From the NCBI GenBank assembly GCA_947498985.1, contig CANMMF010000001.1:463501-527500 (forward strand): DNA of 64,000 bases, read 5' to 3'. Source of the DNA: an uncultured Paracoccaceae bacterium (GTDB lineage Bacteria > Pseudomonadota > Alphaproteobacteria > Rhodobacterales > Rhodobacteraceae). The stretch's first letter is position 1; each line of letters opens with the position of its first letter. The position numbers and the translations under genes were made by a program. Of this stretch, positions 42,918 through 52,629 are shown one piece after another. The notes under the pieces were generated by a model that was not told the origin of the DNA, searched no databases, and saw nothing but the letters and a program-made list of their open reading frames with translations.

Positions 42918-43727
42918 ATGCCGAACCGCGATTGGGACGACGCCTATGCCAACATGGCCCATATCGAAGGCTCCGACAAACTGCCCGCCCTCTGGTCGGA
43001 GCGCGCGGCCGCCTATCGGCAAAGTGCTGTGCGCATCGAAGAGGGTATCGCCTACGGCGATGACCCGCGCGAGCGGTTCGATCTGGTCTGGCCCGATGGT
43101 GACCCCAAGGGCCTCGCGGTGTTTGTGCATGGCGGCTACTGGCTGCGTATGGACAAATCCTACTGGACCGATCTCGCCGAGGGCGCGCGCGCCAATGGCT
43201 GGGCGGTGGCCTTGCCGCAATACACGCTGGCCCCGGCCGCGCGTCTTGCGCAGATGACGCAGCAGATCGGTGCCGCCATCTCGCAGGCCGCGACGCTGGT
43301 GCCCGGGCCGCTCCGGATTGCCGGGCATTCGGCGGGTGGGCATCTGGTGAGCCGCATGACCTGTGCGGACAGTCCGCTCTCCGAGAATGTCAGATCGCGG
43401 CTGCAGCACACGCTCTCGATCAGCGGGCTGCACGATCTGCGCCCGCTGATGTGGACGGCGATGAATAAGGATCTGCAGATCGACGAGGATGAGGCGCAGC
43501 GCGAAAGCCCCGCCTTGCTGCGCCCCCTGCCCGGGACACGGATCACTGCCTGGGTCGGCGGTGGCGAGCGGCCGGAATTCATCCGGCAATCGAGGCTGCT
43601 GGCGATGATTTGGCAGGGGCTCGACGTGCAGACCGATGTCGTCATCGACGGGAAGCACGACCATTTCTCGCTGCTGGAAGGTCTGAAACAGGCCGAAAGC
43701 CCGCTGACGGCCGCCTTTGTAGAATAA
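42918..43727 (+). CDS. kynB: Arylformamidase (kynurenine formamidase), alpha/beta hydrolase
   Basis: A 269-residue alpha/beta hydrolase. The oxyanion segment VFVHGGYWLRMDKSYW is at about residue 71, the nucleophile elbow is GHSAGGHLV (S138), and the late histidine is in GKHDHFSLLEG. HGGYW is typical of hydrolase-type kynurenine formamidases, which hydrolyse N-formylkynurenine to kynurenine. ATG 42918 follows AAAGGAGACCAGATC. Tryptophan dioxygenase and kynureninase genes lie just downstream on the same strand, which fixes the role with good confidence. The symbol is used for function; this is not the metal-dependent KynB fold. Confidence 0.88.
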   Translation: MPNRDWDDAYANMAHIEGSDKLPALWSERAAAYRQSAVRIEEGIAYGDDPRERFDLVWPDGDPKGLAVFVHGGYWLRMDKSYWTDLAEGARANGWAVALPQYTLAPAARLAQMTQQIGAAISQAATLVPGPLRIAGHSAGGHLVSRMTCADSPLSENVRSRLQHTLSISGLHDLRPLMWTAMNKDLQIDEDEAQRESPALLRPLPGTRITAWVGGGERPEFIRQSRLLAMIWQGLDVQTDVVIDGKHDHFSLLEGLKQAESPLTAAFVE

Positions 43728-43785
43728 TATATGATTCTGTATTTCGTGTGATATATCGCGGAAAACACATGAAAGCGAATCGCCC

Positions 43786-44553
43786 TTGTCCGACCTCCGC
43801 GCCAAATCGGAACCTCTCTTTGACAGGATGCGTGACGATATCCTGACGCTGGCGCTGGAGCCCGGTGCGGCCCTGCGTCTGCCCAGCCTGTCGGAACGTT
43901 ACGGGATTGGCGTGACACCGCTGCGCGACTGCCTGAACCGGCTCAGCACGGAAAAGCTGGTGGTTGTGGAGCACAACAAGGGGTTTCGCGTCTCGGCGCT
44001 GACAACCGCCGACCTGCTCGATCTCGAACGCAGCCGCAACGCCATCGAGGGCGCGCTTTTTGCCCGCGCGGTGGAGGATGGCGACGATGCCTGGGAGGCC
44101 GGTGTGATCGGCACCTACCACCAGCTGTCGCGCACCGAGTTGCCGTCGATATTGCTGCCCGATGACCGGCTGGCGCGCTGGACCAGCCGCCATGCGGCGT
44201 TTCACGATGCGCTGATTGCCGGTGCGCCGTCGCACTGGATGACCCGGTTCCGGACCCAGCTCAACGACCATCTCAGCCGCTACCAGCGCTATATCCAGTC
44301 CGGTCTGCGGCAGATGGCCGGGACCCGTCCGGCGCTCGCGTCCGAAGCCGCGACGATCTTTGAAACCGCAATGGCGCTGGCGCCGCACACGGCACTCTAC
44401 CGGGCCGCGCTGGACCGCAATGCAACCGCGGCCCGCCAGACCATCGAGGCGCATGCCAGGCTCTCGATCACCGCCTTCGAAAACCTGATCGCGCTGGTCG
44501 CCACCACACCGGAAAAGACCGCCGCAACCCGACCCGAGGAGCTGATCCTATGA
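43786..44553 (+). CDS. GntR family transcriptional regulator (FCD domain)
   Basis: A 255-residue regulator. The helix-turn-helix is [20 protein letters not shown], the wing is [20 protein letters not shown], and a helical FCD domain follows with [20 protein letters not shown] and [18 protein letters not shown]. The start is a TTG with no strong ribosome site; no ATG is in frame nearby. An AT-rich stretch (43728-43760) upstream may hold its operator. The stop overlaps kynA (ATGA), so it is probably a local regulator of tryptophan catabolism. Confidence 0.88.
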   Translation: MSDLRAKSEPLFDRMRDDILTLALEPGAALRLPSLSERYGIGVTPLRDCLNRLSTEKLVVVEHNKGFRVSALTTADLLDLERSRNAIEGALFARAVEDGDDAWEAGVIGTYHQLSRTELPSILLPDDRLARWTSRHAAFHDALIAGAPSHWMTRFRTQLNDHLSRYQRYIQSGLRQMAGTRPALASEAATIFETAMALAPHTALYRAALDRNATAARQTIEAHARLSITAFENLIALVATTPEKTAATRPEELIL

Positions 44554-45380
44554 GCGTCTACGACCCCGCCAGCGATGGCGCCAAGATGTCCTTTGCCAAG
44601 GACATGTCCTATATCGACTACCTGTCGCTCGACCCCATTCTGGGCGCGCAGAACCGTCAATCCGATGCGCATGACGAGATGCTGTTCATCATCCAGCACC
44701 AGACCTCCGAGCTCTGGATGCGGCTGGCGCTGCACGAGCTTTCCACCGCGCGCGAGATGCTGGCCAAAGGCGCGTTCCCGCCCGCTTTCAAGATGCTGAC
44801 GCGGGTGGCGCGGATCTTTGACCAGCTCAACAACGCATGGGACGTGCTGCGCACCATGACGCCCAGCGAATACACCGAATTTCGCGAGACGCTGGGGTCG
44901 TCCTCGGGCTTTCAGTCGCATCAATACCGGCTGATCGAATTCATTCTCGGCAATCGCAACCGGGCGATGATGAAGGTTCACGAGCATCGGCCCGAGCTGC
45001 ATCACATGCTGGGGCAGGAGCTTGAGACCAAATCGCTTTACCACGTGACACTCGACATTCTGGCGCATGAGCTTGACGTCATCTTCGATCCCGCCATCTA
45101 CCGGCTGGACGCGCCGCACAAGGCCGATGACGCGGTGATGGCGGCGTGGACAATGGTCTATCGCGACCCCAGCAGCCACTGGTCACTATACGAGCTGGCC
45201 GAAAAGCTGGTCGATCTGGAAGATTATTTTCGCCGCTGGCGATTCAACCACGTGACCACGGTGGAGCGCATCATCGGTTTCAAACGCGGCACCGGCGGCA
45301 CGTCCGGCGTCACCTATCTGCGCAAGATGCTCGAGGTCGAGCTTTTCCCAGAGCTCTGGAACATGCGAGGCAACCTATGA
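44550..45380 (+). CDS. kynA: Tryptophan 2,3-dioxygenase
   Basis: A 276-residue heme dioxygenase that converts L-tryptophan to N-formylkynurenine, the first and usually controlling step. Family blocks are [55 protein letters not shown] and [18 protein letters not shown]. The R-rich and GTGGT segments shape the tryptophan and heme pockets. Length is normal. The stop overlaps kynU (ATGA) and the start overlaps the GntR gene, giving a tight kynB-gntR-kynA-kynU operon. Confidence 0.96.
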   Translation: MSVYDPASDGAKMSFAKDMSYIDYLSLDPILGAQNRQSDAHDEMLFIIQHQTSELWMRLALHELSTAREMLAKGAFPPAFKMLTRVARIFDQLNNAWDVLRTMTPSEYTEFRETLGSSSGFQSHQYRLIEFILGNRNRAMMKVHEHRPELHHMLGQELETKSLYHVTLDILAHELDVIFDPAIYRLDAPHKADDAVMAAWTMVYRDPSSHWSLYELAEKLVDLEDYFRRWRFNHVTTVERIIGFKRGTGGTSGVTYLRKMLEVELFPELWNMRGNL

Positions 45381-46579
45381 AAGACGGCACCATGACCCTT
45401 CCGATGAAGCACCGGTTCCACCTGCCCGAAGGGGTGATCTATCTCGACGGCAACTCCCTCGGGCCGCTGCCGAAAGGCGTGACGGAGCGGGTGTCGGTGA
45501 TGCTCTCGGACGAATGGGGCGCGCATCTCATTCGCGGCTGGAATGTCGATGACTGGATGGGCCAGCCGATGCGCGTGGGCAATATGGTGGGACGGCTGAT
45601 CGGCGCGCCGGATGGGTCCACGGTCATGGGCGACACGCTGTCGGTCAAGGTCTATCAGGCGCTGGATGCGGCGCTGAAGATGCGCCCGGACCGCAAGGTG
45701 ATCCTGTCGGACAACAGCAACTTTCCCTCCGATCTCTATATGGCGCAGGGGCTCATCGCGCAGCTGGGTCAGGGCCATGAGCTGCGCATCGTCGATCCCG
45801 AAGAGGTGATGGACGCGCTGACCGATGAGGTCGCCGTCGCGATGATCACGCAAGTCGGCTACCAGACCGGCTATATGCACGATATGAAGGCAATGACCGC
45901 AAAGGCCCATGAGGCGGGCGCGGTCATGCTTTGGGATCTGGCGCATAGTGCCGGTGCCGTGCCGGTCGATGTCAGCGCCAGTGGCTGCGAATTTGCCGTG
46001 GGCTGCACCTACAAGTACCTCAATGGCGGGCCGGGCGCGCCGGCCTTCATCTATGTACGGCCCGATATCGTCGATCAGATCCGGCCCGCGCTGGCCGGCT
46101 GGCTGGGCCACGACGCGCCCTTTGCCTTCGAGGGCGATTACCGCCCGGCCAAGGATGTAGAGCGGATGCGCGTCGGCACGCCGCCGGTGGTGCAGATGAC
46201 GGCGCTGGAAGAGGCGCTGAAGATCTGGGACGAGGTCGACATGGCCGCGCTGCGCGCCAAAAGCATCGCGCTCTGCGAGCTTTTCATCGCGGAGGTGGAG
46301 CAGAGATGTGAGGGTGTGACCCTTGCCAGCCCGCGTGACGCGGCGATGCGCGGCTCGCAGGTCTCTTTCGCGTTCGAGAACGGCTATGCGGCGATGCAGG
46401 CGCTGATCTCGAAAGGGGTGATCGGCGATTTCCGCGCGCCCGACATCATGCGCTTTGGCTTCACGCCGCTTTACATCGACGAAGACGATGTGCGCGCCGC
46501 GGTGGATATCCTCGCGGACGTGCTGGGCAACCGGCTATGGGACACGCCGGAGTTCAAGCGCACGAGCCGCGTCACCTGA
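45377..46579 (+). CDS. kynU: Kynureninase
   Basis: A 400-residue PLP-dependent enzyme that splits kynurenine into anthranilate and alanine. [16 protein letters not shown] is at the N-terminus and [18 protein letters not shown] follows. The PLP aspartate and lysine are in [14 protein letters not shown] and [16 protein letters not shown] (K213). [16 protein letters not shown] closes the active site. No kynurenine 3-monooxygenase or 3-hydroxyanthranilate dioxygenase gene is seen, so the product should be anthranilate, the substrate of the CoA-ligase pathway next door. ATG 45377 overlaps the kynA stop. Confidence 0.96.
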   Translation: MKDGTMTLPMKHRFHLPEGVIYLDGNSLGPLPKGVTERVSVMLSDEWGAHLIRGWNVDDWMGQPMRVGNMVGRLIGAPDGSTVMGDTLSVKVYQALDAALKMRPDRKVILSDNSNFPSDLYMAQGLIAQLGQGHELRIVDPEEVMDALTDEVAVAMITQVGYQTGYMHDMKAMTAKAHEAGAVMLWDLAHSAGAVPVDVSASGCEFAVGCTYKYLNGGPGAPAFIYVRPDIVDQIRPALAGWLGHDAPFAFEGDYRPAKDVERMRVGTPPVVQMTALEEALKIWDEVDMAALRAKSIALCELFIAEVEQRCEGVTLASPRDAAMRGSQVSFAFENGYAAMQALISKGVIGDFRAPDIMRFGFTPLYIDEDDVRAAVDILADVLGNRLWDTPEFKRTSRVT

Positions 46580-46612
46580 CGGGGGCGCGTATCGCCAAAC
46601 AGCGCTGCGCGG

Positions 46613-48535
46613 TCAGCTCGGGCGCAGATGAATGATCTTGCGCTCGACACCGAGGGCGGTGCGCGCGGTCTCCATGATATCGTGCCGCGTCAGACCGGCA
46701 TCCGCATACATGTCGTCCGGGCTGGCCTGATCGATGAACCGGTCGGGCAGCGTCAGCGTGCGGATCGCAAGGCCGCGGTCAAACGCGCCCTCCGCGGCCA
46801 GCGCATGCAAAACCATTGCGCCAAAGCCGCCCTGCGCCCCCTGCTCCACGGTGATCAGCGCCTTGTGATTGGCGGCAAGATCGCGGATCAGATCCATGTC
46901 GAGCGGTTTGGCAAAACGGGCATCGGCCACCGTGCAGCTCACGCCGTCCTCCTCCAGCATCCGCGTGGCGGCGAGCACCTCATCGAGATGCGCGCCGAAG
47001 CTGAGAAACGCCACGTCGGATCCTTCCTGCACCACCCGGCCCTTGCCGATCTGCAGGACGTGGCCACGCTCCGGCAGCTCCACGCCTATGCCGGAGCCGC
47101 GCGGATAGCGGAAGGCGATCGGCCCGTCATCATGCGCGGCGGCGGTGGCCACCATATGCATGAGCTCCGCCTCGTCGGATGCCGCCATCACGGTGAAGCC
47201 CGGCAGATTGGCCAGATAGGCCACGTCAAACGCCCCGGCATGGGTCGCGCCGTCGGCCCCCACAAGCCCGGCCCGGTCGATAGCGAAACGTACCGGCAAC
47301 CCTTGCAGCGCCACGTCATGCACCACCTGATCATAGCCGCGCTGCAGGAAGGTCGAATAGATCGCGCAGAAGGGCTTCAGTCCCGAGGCGGCCATGCCCG
47401 CGGCAAAGGTCACGCCATGTTGCTCGGCGATGCCGACATCGAAGACCCGTCCCGGAAACCGGTCGGCCATGATGTTCACGCCGGTGCCCGAGGGCATCGC
47501 GGCGGTGACCGCGACAATCGAGGGATCGCGCGCGGCCTCATCGGTCAGCGCGGTGCCAAAGACGGACGTGTAGCTTGGCGCATTGGGTTTCGATTTGGCC
47601 TGTTGGCCCGTGACAGGGTCGAATTTAGACACGCCGTGGCCGCGGTCGGCGCTGCCTTCGGCGGGCGCGAACCCCTTGCCTTTCACGGTGCAGACATGGA
47701 TCAGAACCGGCCCGGTCGCCCGCGCCCGCGCGGCGCGCAATACCGGCAGAAGCTGATCCAGATCGTGGCCGTTGATCGGGCCGACATAGTCGAAGCCCAG
47801 TTCTTCGAAAAGCGTGCCGGAGCCTTGCACCGCGCCGGTCACCAGTTGCCGCGCCCGCTTGGCGCCTTCCCGCATCGGCATCGGCAGCGCCTGTTCGAAC
47901 CCTTCGGCAAGCGACTTCATCCGCGACAAGGGCTCATTGGCATAAAGTCGCGACAGGTATGAGGACATGGCCCCCACCGGCGGCGCGATGCTCATTTCGT
48001 TGTCGTTGAGGATGACGAACATCCGGCGGCCTTCGTGGCCTGCATTGTTCATCGCCTCATAGGCCATGCCTGCCGAGATCGACCCGTCGCCGATCACCGC
48101 GATCGCGTCACCCGTGGGCTGGCCCATGTCACGCCCGACCGCAAAACCCAAAGCGGCGGAAATCGAGGTGGAGCTGTGTGCCGCGCCAAACGGATCGAAG
48201 GTCGATTCAGAGCGTTTGGTAAAGCCGCTCAGCCCGTCCTTCTGGCGCAGGGTGCGGATGCGGTCGCGCCGCCCGGTCAGGATCTTGTGCGGGTAGCACT
48301 GGTGCCCGACATCCCAGACAAGCTTGTCCATCGGCGTGTTGAACACCGCGTGGATGGCGACGGCCAGTTCGACCACACCCAGCGAGGATCCCAGATGCCC
48401 GCCGGTTTCGGAGACGGCAGAGATCACTTCCTGGCGCAGCTCGTCAGCCAGTAGCGTCAGCGTCTCGTCATCGAGCTGCCGCAGGTCGGCGGGACCGGCC
48501 ACGCGGTCGAGATTAGGGGTTTCGGGCGATGTCAT
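46613..48535 (-). CDS. dxs: 1-deoxy-D-xylulose-5-phosphate synthase
   Basis: A 640-residue thiamine-diphosphate transketolase-type enzyme that makes DXP from pyruvate and glyceraldehyde 3-phosphate, the first step of isoprenoid synthesis. [19 protein letters not shown] and the ThDP motif [19 protein letters not shown] are in the first domain. [19 protein letters not shown] and [19 protein letters not shown] are in the second, and the C-terminal domain has [21 protein letters not shown] 48535 follows GGAGGACCATAAC. Its place behind pufC supplies precursors for carotenoids and the bacteriochlorophyll tail. A separate housekeeping copy may exist elsewhere. Confidence 0.95.
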   Translation of the reverse strand: MTSPETPNLDRVAGPADLRQLDDETLTLLADELRQEVISAVSETGGHLGSSLGVVELAVAIHAVFNTPMDKLVWDVGHQCYPHKILTGRRDRIRTLRQKDGLSGFTKRSESTFDPFGAAHSSTSISAALGFAVGRDMGQPTGDAIAVIGDGSISAGMAYEAMNNAGHEGRRMFVILNDNEMSIAPPVGAMSSYLSRLYANEPLSRMKSLAEGFEQALPMPMREGAKRARQLVTGAVQGSGTLFEELGFDYVGPINGHDLDQLLPVLRAARARATGPVLIHVCTVKGKGFAPAEGSADRGHGVSKFDPVTGQQAKSKPNAPSYTSVFGTALTDEAARDPSIVAVTAAMPSGTGVNIMADRFPGRVFDVGIAEQHGVTFAAGMAASGLKPFCAIYSTFLQRGYDQVVHDVALQGLPVRFAIDRAGLVGADGATHAGAFDVAYLANLPGFTVMAASDEAELMHMVATAAAHDDGPIAFRYPRGSGIGVELPERGHVLQIGKGRVVQEGSDVAFLSFGAHLDEVLAATRMLEEDGVSCTVADARFAKPLDMDLIRDLAANHKALITVEQGAQGGFGAMVLHALAAEGAFDRGLAIRTLTLPDRFIDQASPDDMYADAGLTRHDIMETARTALGVERKIIHLRPS

Positions 48536-48694
48536 GTTATGGTCCTCCAACAGAGGGGCAGTTTGACGTCGCGACCATACGGGGGGTGCCGATGATCGCG
48601 ACGCCAGCTCCTGTAGCCAACAGGAAGGGAACCGGGGTAGGTGAACCCCGACATCCGGTCTTCCGATGGGAAATGCAAAAGACCGGATCTGGCG

Positions 48695-48726
48695 CCGGAA
48701 GGGCGAGGTGTCCCTCGCCCTTCCGG
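48695..48726 (-). terminator. Strong hairpin downstream of pufC
   Basis: A perfect 14-bp stem: arms 48695-48708 and 48713-48726 (CCGGAAGGGCGAGG and its complement) with a 4-base loop. It begins one base after the pufC stop on the minus strand. There is a short T run further on (TTTT about 15 bases later) but no adjacent T-tract, so it may act as a terminator, an mRNA-stabilising end, or both, for the puf operon. Confidence 0.8.
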
Positions 48727-48727
48727 A

Positions 48728-49972
48728 TCAGTTTGAGTCGCCGTCCGCCGGAGCGTCGTCTCCGGTGGCCGCGTCGTCTGCCGCCGCATCGTCTGCGGCA
48801 CTGTCATCCGCAGCCGCTTCGGCGGTGTCGTCCTCGGCAGGCGCCGCTTCTTCGGCGCTTGCGTAAACCGGGGCCTCGGTTGTGGCCAGTTCCGGCCAGT
48901 CCGCGATCACGTTGAGACCCTGCATCGGCTGCTGATAGCCTTTGTGGCAGGTCTTGCAGGCGGCTTTCGGCGCGTCGGCAAAGACCGGTCCCAGACGTTC
49001 GGGCGGGTATTCGTCCTTCAGCGGCACCAGGTAGTCGTTGTTGATCTCCTGAACCATGCCGATGCCCAGCTGTTCGGTGCTCCATTGCGGGGTCACCTGC
49101 TCGGGATCGTAGAACGCCCGGCTGTTGTGGCAGAAGTTGCAGTTCACCCCGAGCGAATTGGAGACGTAGTTCATCAGGCTGAACGTGCGCTCGGTGTCCT
49201 GCCAGGTGGTCACACCCTCTTCGTCCGGATACTCGGCCACGTGGGACTCGAGGTTGTGCACACCGATGCGGCCATAATCGAGAAGGAAGGTCTCCAGCGC
49301 ATCCGATGGCAGCGAGGTGTATTGCGACTGCACCGTCACACGGTTCTGGACCGCCGCCCAACCCGCCGTCGCTTCGGTGGTCGGCCCGATCTTGAACCAG
49401 ATGTCGGAGGGCACGTTCTGGCCGCGGTGGCAGGTGTAGCAGTTCACACCGACCTGCGCATTGGCGTTCACATGGCCGTCCCAGCCTTCGTTGATGTTCT
49501 GCGTCATCTGGATCATCCGGCGCGAGACCACCTTGGTGTAAAGATTGTCTTCGCCGTAATCCTCCAGATCCGCATCGCCGTGGCAGTAGGCACAGCCCTC
49601 ATCGGGTGCGACCCACTGGGTCATGGCATTCATCAGCCGGTTGAAGTTGTCGACCGTCAGATCGCCCAGCACCTGGACGTTCTGGTATTCGTCCTTTGCC
49701 AGCGTTTCTCCGCCTTCGGGCAGATAGGGCTCTTCGGTGTAGTAGGCCTCGATCGTGGGGTCGGCCATCTTCACTTCGGTCACGAACTCCGGCACCGACA
49801 TGCCGGTGCCACGCGGGCCGGTCTGCATGCTGTCGGTCTTGTAGGGCTGGCCAAGCGTGACCAGCGCAATCGCGACAAACACGGCACCCCCCAGCGTGCC
49901 CACCAGAATGGCCGGGCCGTAGATATCGGCGGGATTCTTGGAATTCCAGTCATTGAACCACTTGGGTAGCAT
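48728..49972 (-). CDS. pufC: Photosynthetic reaction centre tetraheme cytochrome c subunit
   Basis: A 414-residue periplasmic cytochrome that re-reduces the oxidised special pair. Four heme motifs are present: CAYCH, CYTCH, CNFCH and CKTCH. The N-terminus has an uncleaved anchor helix (YGPAILVGTLGGAVFVAIAL) and no lipobox cysteine. The last roughly 50 residues are an Ala/Asp/Glu-rich tail (for example AEEAAPAEDDTAEAAADDSA) beyond the last heme. The gene is 2 bases after pufM. PufC replaces PufX found in Rhodobacter sphaeroides. Confidence 0.96.
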   Translation of the reverse strand: MLPKWFNDWNSKNPADIYGPAILVGTLGGAVFVAIALVTLGQPYKTDSMQTGPRGTGMSVPEFVTEVKMADPTIEAYYTEEPYLPEGGETLAKDEYQNVQVLGDLTVDNFNRLMNAMTQWVAPDEGCAYCHGDADLEDYGEDNLYTKVVSRRMIQMTQNINEGWDGHVNANAQVGVNCYTCHRGQNVPSDIWFKIGPTTEATAGWAAVQNRVTVQSQYTSLPSDALETFLLDYGRIGVHNLESHVAEYPDEEGVTTWQDTERTFSLMNYVSNSLGVNCNFCHNSRAFYDPEQVTPQWSTEQLGIGMVQEINNDYLVPLKDEYPPERLGPVFADAPKAACKTCHKGYQQPMQGLNVIADWPELATTEAPVYASAEEAAPAEDDTAEAAADDSAADDAAADDAATGDDAPADGDSN

Positions 49973-49974
49973 GA

Positions 49975-50967
49975 TCAGTCCCCTCCCTGTCCGATGAAGG
50001 CCTCGTAAGAGCCGTATGCCTCGTAGCCGTAGCTGCCGTCATACATCGGAGCGAAGTGATGCTCCTGCGCCCAGATGAACCAGTTATCCACAACCGTGCC
50101 GGTCAGCAGGATGCCGATGCCGCCCGTTATCGGGGTGAGCACCGCAAACCACCAGGCCCAGCGGTGAATGCCTTCCATCGTCGCGTTGAATCCCATGGTC
50201 CAGCGCCAGAACAAAGCCGCCCGTTCAGAGGCCGTGCCGCGGTCGATGATCTGCTCAAGCTCCCGGTCGCCGCCGTAGCGGGTGACGGCCAGGATCGTCG
50301 CACCGTGCATCGCAAAGAGCAGCACGGAGCCGTAGAGGAAGACAATCGAGAGCGCGTGGAACGGGTTGTAGTAAAGGTTGCCGTAGCGGATCGAGAAGGC
50401 CGTGGTCCAGTCGAGATGCGGGAAGATCCCGTAGGGCACCGCCTCTGACCAGGATCCCATCAGGATCGGCCGGAAGAGACCCAGCACCAGAAAGAGCCAG
50501 ATCGCCGAGCCGAAGGCCCAGAAGACGTGTTTGCCCATCTTGTGTTCCATGGCGAGCAAGTAGGTTCGCGCCCACCAAGACATCACCGAGATGAGCAGGA
50601 AGAAGCTCGCGATGATGTACCAGCCGCCATCGTTGAGCGGCGGGATGGTCAGGCCATATTCGGGGCTCGGCGGCTCTAGCGCCAGCCAGAACAGCTGCCG
50701 GATGAACTCCGGGATCGACCAGTCAACCTGCGCCAGCATGTTGAACCCGATGATGTTGAGCGCCAGGATTCCTGTCGCGATCGACACCATGCCGGTCCAG
50801 CCCAGATAGAGCGGGCCAAGCTGCGCGTTGCCCATCCATCCGACCAGTACCGAGAACCGGGCCCAGGTGCCGCGCTCGCGTTCGGCGCTTTCGATATCCA
50901 TGCCCCATTCCGGAGGACCCTGGACCTGCACCTGCGTGAAGATGTTCTGATATTCAGGATACTTCAT
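49975..50967 (-). CDS. pufM: Photosynthetic reaction centre M subunit
   Basis: A 330-residue membrane protein with five transmembrane helices. [20 protein letters not shown] carries a histidine ligand near the special pair and iron. [20 protein letters not shown] includes the glutamate and histidine that bind non-heme iron. [20 protein letters not shown] is the last helix. It pairs with PufL to hold bacteriochlorophylls, bacteriopheophytins and quinones. It starts 3 bases after pufL and is the classical phylogenetic marker for these phototrophs. Confidence 0.98.
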   Translation of the reverse strand: MKYPEYQNIFTQVQVQGPPEWGMDIESAERERGTWARFSVLVGWMGNAQLGPLYLGWTGMVSIATGILALNIIGFNMLAQVDWSIPEFIRQLFWLALEPPSPEYGLTIPPLNDGGWYIIASFFLLISVMSWWARTYLLAMEHKMGKHVFWAFGSAIWLFLVLGLFRPILMGSWSEAVPYGIFPHLDWTTAFSIRYGNLYYNPFHALSIVFLYGSVLLFAMHGATILAVTRYGGDRELEQIIDRGTASERAALFWRWTMGFNATMEGIHRWAWWFAVLTPITGGIGILLTGTVVDNWFIWAQEHHFAPMYDGSYGYEAYGSYEAFIGQGGD

Positions 50968-50970
50968 GTC

Positions 50971-51810
50971 TCAAAGCCCCACATTGGCGCCCCAGATGGG
51001 GAGCTCGAGCCACCAGTTCCACCACTCCGGCCAGCCCTTGGTCCAGACCGGGCCCGAAATGATGATGCAGACGGCGCTGAAGAAAACAGCGTTGATGGCC
51101 AGCAGGAAGCCGAGGCGGTGAATGCCCAGCGTGCCGACCGAATAGCCGATGAAATCGCGAAAGAACGTGTCCTCGTGATCCGGTGTGCGCATCTCCTCGC
51201 CCTTTTCGGGGTTAGCCGCGCTCAGGATCAGACCACCATGCAGTGCCAGCGCCAGCGTGGTGGTGAAAAACAGCGTCACCGCCAGCATGTGGGCCGGGTT
51301 GTAGTGGAAATGCAGGTAGGCGTAGCCGGTGTTGGAGACCCAGTCGAGATGGCTGAAGATCCCGTAGGGAAAGCCGTGCCCCCAGGCGCCCATCAGGAGC
51401 GGACGGAAGATCACCAGCGTCACGTAAGCCAGGATCGCAAAGCTGAAGGCAAAGGGCACGTGATAGCCGATGCCGAGTTTGCGGGCAATTTCGACCTCGC
51501 GCAGCGCCCAGCTGATGAACGCGCCGGTGGCACAGATCGTGATGATCTGCCAGAGCCCGCCCTCCATCAGTGGCGCCATGCCCAGACCGTAGGCCAGATC
51601 CGGCGGCGCGATGTTGATGAGCCAGGGGTTGAAAGTGCCCTGCTGCGACGCACCCCAGAAAATGAGGATCGTGCCGAGCAAGGCGAAAAAGGCGGTCGTG
51701 ACCCCGAAGAAGCCCACGTAAAAGGGCCCTACCCAGAAGTCGAACAGATCGCCGCCGATCAGCGTCCCTCCGCGGACGCGATACTTTTTCTCGAAGCTGA
51801 GAAGCGCCAT
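50971..51810 (-). CDS. pufL: Photosynthetic reaction centre L subunit
   Basis: A 279-residue membrane protein, normal length. [20 protein letters not shown] is the conserved cytoplasmic N-terminus. [20 protein letters not shown] and [14 protein letters not shown] carry the histidine ligands for bacteriochlorophyll and iron. [20 protein letters not shown] is the fifth helix. It lies 127 bases downstream of pufA, with a hairpin in the gap that is expected to keep antenna mRNA in excess. Confidence 0.98.
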   Translation of the reverse strand: MALLSFEKKYRVRGGTLIGGDLFDFWVGPFYVGFFGVTTAFFALLGTILIFWGASQQGTFNPWLINIAPPDLAYGLGMAPLMEGGLWQIITICATGAFISWALREVEIARKLGIGYHVPFAFSFAILAYVTLVIFRPLLMGAWGHGFPYGIFSHLDWVSNTGYAYLHFHYNPAHMLAVTLFFTTTLALALHGGLILSAANPEKGEEMRTPDHEDTFFRDFIGYSVGTLGIHRLGFLLAINAVFFSAVCIIISGPVWTKGWPEWWNWWLELPIWGANVGL

Positions 51811-51880
51811 CTTGTAGTTCTCCGCGTTTGGCGGCGTGTCCTGTCTCAGGCCCGGCCGTCATGTTTCTTGGTCGTTTGCC

Positions 51881-51912
51881 GCGGGCGAACCGGTCAGAGA
51901 CGGCCCGCCCGC
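51881..51912 (-). other. Intercistronic hairpin between pufA and pufL
   Basis: GCGGGCG (51881-51887) pairs with CGCCCGC (51906-51912), with an inner CCG/CGG pairing. In Rhodobacter a hairpin at this place protects the pufBA message from 3' decay, giving more antenna than reaction-centre protein. The same role is inferred here from position. Confidence 0.65.
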
Positions 51913-51937
51913 AGCGCGTTTCTGTCCCTTCCCGGGC

Positions 51938-52096
51938 TTAGCCGGCTCCGGCTGCGGCTGCTGTCTCGAACCAGTTGATGCCGTTGGACAGCACCACCAG
52001 ATGGATCATGACAGCGAGAAGGAAGAGGAAGACGCCCTGGGCCACAAACACGCGGCGCGGGTCGAAAACCAGCCAGATCTTGTAGAACTTTGCCAT
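51938..52096 (-). CDS. pufA: Light-harvesting 1 alpha polypeptide
   Basis: A 52-residue antenna peptide. [20 protein letters not shown] is the conserved cytoplasmic N-terminus, and [20 protein letters not shown] is the single membrane helix with the bacteriochlorophyll ligand H32. The C-terminus is [12 protein letters not shown]. With the beta polypeptide it forms the LH1 ring. The stop is TAA (51938-51940). It follows pufB by 14 bases. Confidence 0.97.
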   Translation of the reverse strand: MAKFYKIWLVFDPRRVFVAQGVFLFLLAVMIHLVVLSNGINWFETAAAAGAG

Positions 52097-52110
52097 TTTC
52101 TATGTCTCCC

Positions 52111-52260
52111 TCAGAACCACGGACGCCAGATGAAGGTCGCGAGATGTGCGACCACGGCAACCGCCGAGAACAGCCAGAGGCCGCTCATATAGACGGAATG
52201 CAGTTCCTGCGCCTGCTCGTCTGTGAGACCTGTGAAGGACAGGTCGGTATTATCAGCCAT
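52111..52260 (-). CDS. pufB: Light-harvesting 1 beta polypeptide
   Basis: A 49-residue antenna peptide: [20 protein letters not shown] then [20 protein letters not shown] and TFIWRPWF. H39 in the helix binds bacteriochlorophyll, H21 is the second conserved histidine, and the WRPWF end is typical of LH1 beta. ATG 52260 follows CCGGAGGAAAGTT. The leader between pufQ and pufB is rich in hairpins. Confidence 0.97.
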   Translation of the reverse strand: MADNTDLSFTGLTDEQAQELHSVYMSGLWLFSAVAVVAHLATFIWRPWF

Positions 52261-52289
52261 AACTTTCCTCCGGATAGTTGAGGACTGAC

Positions 52290-52405
52290 GCCGCACACCC
52301 TGCGGCTGGGTTTCCCGTGGTGACACGGGAGTCTCATCGCCCCGAAAACGGGACGACCAGCTGTTGCTCCCCTATTGAGATCCGGCGCGGACACCCCTCC
52401 GCGCC
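52290..52405 (-). promoter_or_regulatory. Series of four RNA hairpins in the pufQ-pufB leader
   Basis: Within 116 bases there are four perfect stems: GCCGCA/TGCGGC (52290-52306), CCCGTG/CACGGG (52314-52329), CCCG/CGGG around AAAA (52341-52352) and GGCGCGGA/TCCGCGCC (52384-52405). The last lies 5 bases after the pufQ stop on the minus strand. They probably set mRNA processing or attenuation between pufQ and the abundant pufBA message, as known for related species. No U-tract follows, so simple termination is less likely. Confidence 0.65.
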
Positions 52406-52410
52406 TGAAA

Positions 52411-52629
52411 TCAGGCGGAGAAGATCAGCGGCGTGATCCTGTCGGCTTCACCCCAGGCGCGGGCCAGCGGGCCGTGCAGCATGAGGGTCTGCTTCTGGAA
52501 CACGTCCAGCAGCCAGAACACCGTGGCAAAGGGGATCGCCAGCAGAAAGATCAGACTGAAATAGACCATGTACTCCGCGCCCCGCTTGTTGCGGTGGTGA
52601 CGCGGTTCGTTCGAGGTGAAATCCGTCAT
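52411..52629 (-). CDS. pufQ: PufQ protein
   Basis: A 72-residue protein: [20 protein letters not shown], then a membrane helix [20 protein letters not shown], then [18 protein letters not shown] at the C-terminus. PufQ is a small inner-membrane protein that promotes bacteriochlorophyll synthesis or pigment delivery during assembly. The start overlaps the bchZ stop (ATGA). Confidence 0.9.
   Translation of the reverse strand: MTDFTSNEPRHHRNKRGAEYMVYFSLIFLLAIPFATVFWLLDVFQKQTLMLHGPLARAWGEADRITPLIFSA

Noticed and set aside
43728-43785. AT-rich inverted repeat upstream of the kyn GntR gene
   Set aside because: ATATAT occurs on both sides, but it is self-complementary and the flanking bases do not pair, so a specific operator cannot be claimed.
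48536-49000. pufX gene near pufC
   Set aside because: No small membrane protein frame is present; the cluster has pufC in this place, as usual for roseobacters.
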